64,000 nucleotides of DNA, taken from contig JBBDHG010000051.1 of the NCBI GenBank assembly GCA_037951165.1, forward strand, positions 5,671,001 through 5,735,000. Direction: 5' to 3'. The translations under genes were made by a program, and so were the position numbers. The stretch is from Lophius americanus. Lineage: Eukaryota; Chordata; Actinopteri; Lophiiformes; Lophiidae. Under the pieces are notes generated by a model that saw nothing but the letters and a program-made list of their open reading frames with translations, was not told the DNA's origin and made no database searches. Below are positions 63,096 to 64,000 of the stretch, piece after piece. Within the stretch, counting starts at the first letter, position 1; the number at the start of each line of letters is the position of its first letter.

Positions 63096-63884
63096 CTTGA
63101 GGAATAACTAAATTCTATTTAGCAAGTAAGAGAGTGAAATCCTGGTCCTGATCAAGTGGTTCCTGTTAGAATCTGGTCCTTAACAAATGCTGATTTGTTT
63201 TTTTTATCTATGTATTTGGATTTGCCCCTCCACTCTCAGAACTATAGCACTCGAACGGAGGTTGGTGATTCCTCCTGGAAAAATTCTTTAAAACCCCAGT
63301 CATACTCAGTCTTATAAAAGAGGAGGCTGTAAGAGAAAGACTTTGCGAGATGGTAGCAAATAAATGATCGTTCAGGATAATAGCATGATATATTATCTTT
63401 TTCTCAAACCCAATCTGAACCAAGAGGCTTTCAGCTTTGACTACTCGGTCCATGGATCAGATGGGAGCCCACTGACAGACAACCACACACGGCTAGGAAG
63501 AGATTTGCTGAACTTTTTTGAAGCAGATTTCCATTGTTTTATTTCATCATCTGTGTTCTTCAGAAATGTAAATCTGATATGTATGATCGGGTTTCTATGA
63601 CACAATACCAAAGCAATACAGGCTTATTACTATGGAAACATAATAATAACAAAATAAGAGAAGACAAAATACATGTCTTCTCTTTTGACTCATCTTTACA
63701 TGGAAAGACAAATGACAGGTTTCAAAGATCAGAAGATGAAATGCTCCCAGATTGGCAACAATAATATTACTTTCATGATTACAAATAACAGAAACGAGAA
63801 ATAAGCAAAAAGGAGTTCAGTTAGGAGAGACATAGAAGAAAGTAAAGATGTTTATTACAACAGATGATTTGGGATATCATCTGT

Positions 63885-63995
63885 TTAGAAGTCCAGCAGG
63901 AGATGGGAAGATGCTGTGTTTGTGACGTGAGGTTTTTGGTCCTGTTTGGTCCTGACTCGCTCCTCTGGCAGGATGTCCGGGGTGAAAGAGGTCAG
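63885..63995 (-). CDS. possible last exon of an unidentified gene (partial)
   Basis: On the minus strand TTTAG is followed by an open frame of 36 codons (LTSFTPDILPEERVRTKQDQ, then KPHVTNTASSHLLLDF) and a TAA at 63887-63885. An AATAAA lies at 63856-63851. The arrangement suits a terminal coding exon, but the pyrimidine tract cannot be judged because the window ends. I do not recognise the peptide, and codon composition alone is weak evidence at this length. Confidence 0.3.
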   Translation of the reverse strand: MTSFTPDILPEERVRTKQDQKPHVTNTASSHLLLDF

Positions 63996-64000
63996 CTAAA

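Noticed and set aside
63364..63764. Overlapping plus-strand open frames of about 77 codons
   Set aside because: No homology, splice signals or periodicity support a gene. The adjacent candidate exon is on the other strand.

Overview
The window reads as intronic and intergenic DNA from a teleost fish, most likely a percomorph. It has long AT-rich non-coding stretches, GT-AG introns, many decayed Tc1-like DNA transposons and non-LTR retrotransposon 3' ends, tRNA-derived SINEs, and dispersed repeats of kinds I know from percomorph genomes. I see no bacterial or viral gene organisation.

The one gene I can support strongly is septin 7, on the minus strand. It runs from a start codon at 50214 to a stop at 4228 in 14 coding exons. 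Every junction is GT-AG and frame-consistent. The exons sum to 1347 nt, a 448-residue protein, or 441 residues if the 21-nt microexon at 8143-8163 is skipped. Order on the transcript: promoter and exon 1 (about 50.2-50.35 kb), three very long introns of about 10.5, 11.9 and 9.4 kb, then exons 2 (39.6 kb), 3 (27.5 kb), 4-5 (18.1-17.8 kb), 6 (15.3 kb), 7-8 (13.85-13.5 kb), 9 (10.1 kb), 10 (8.6 kb), 11 microexon (8.15 kb), 12 (5.2 kb), 13 (4.9 kb) and 14 with the 3' UTR (4.26 to about 3.3 kb). Exons 2-10 encode the GTP-binding domain with its septin-specific C-terminal part. Exons 12-14 encode the coiled-coil tail that pairs septin 7 with SEPT6-group subunits in septin filaments. I cannot tell whether this is the a or b teleost paralogue.

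Around and inside the gene: 0-3.1 kb holds a nested minisatellite, an AT microsatellite and a LINE 3' end. The introns hold at least four relatives of one MITE-like family, two copies of one Tc1-like family and other Tc1 remnants, SINEs, and a dispersed repeat built of tandem units of about 150 bp. From 50.4 to 63.8 kb, upstream of the gene, I see only repeats (RTE-like and L1-like LINE pieces, SINE-like sequence, a long TATA/TATC tract). At 63.89-63.995 kb there is a possible last exon of an unidentified minus-strand gene.

I found no unknown biological system. The points most worth a second look are the frame-preserving microexon, the stop codon created by retaining the last intron, the inverted MITE pair bracketing exons 2-5, the tandem-unit repeat family, and several long perfect hairpins.
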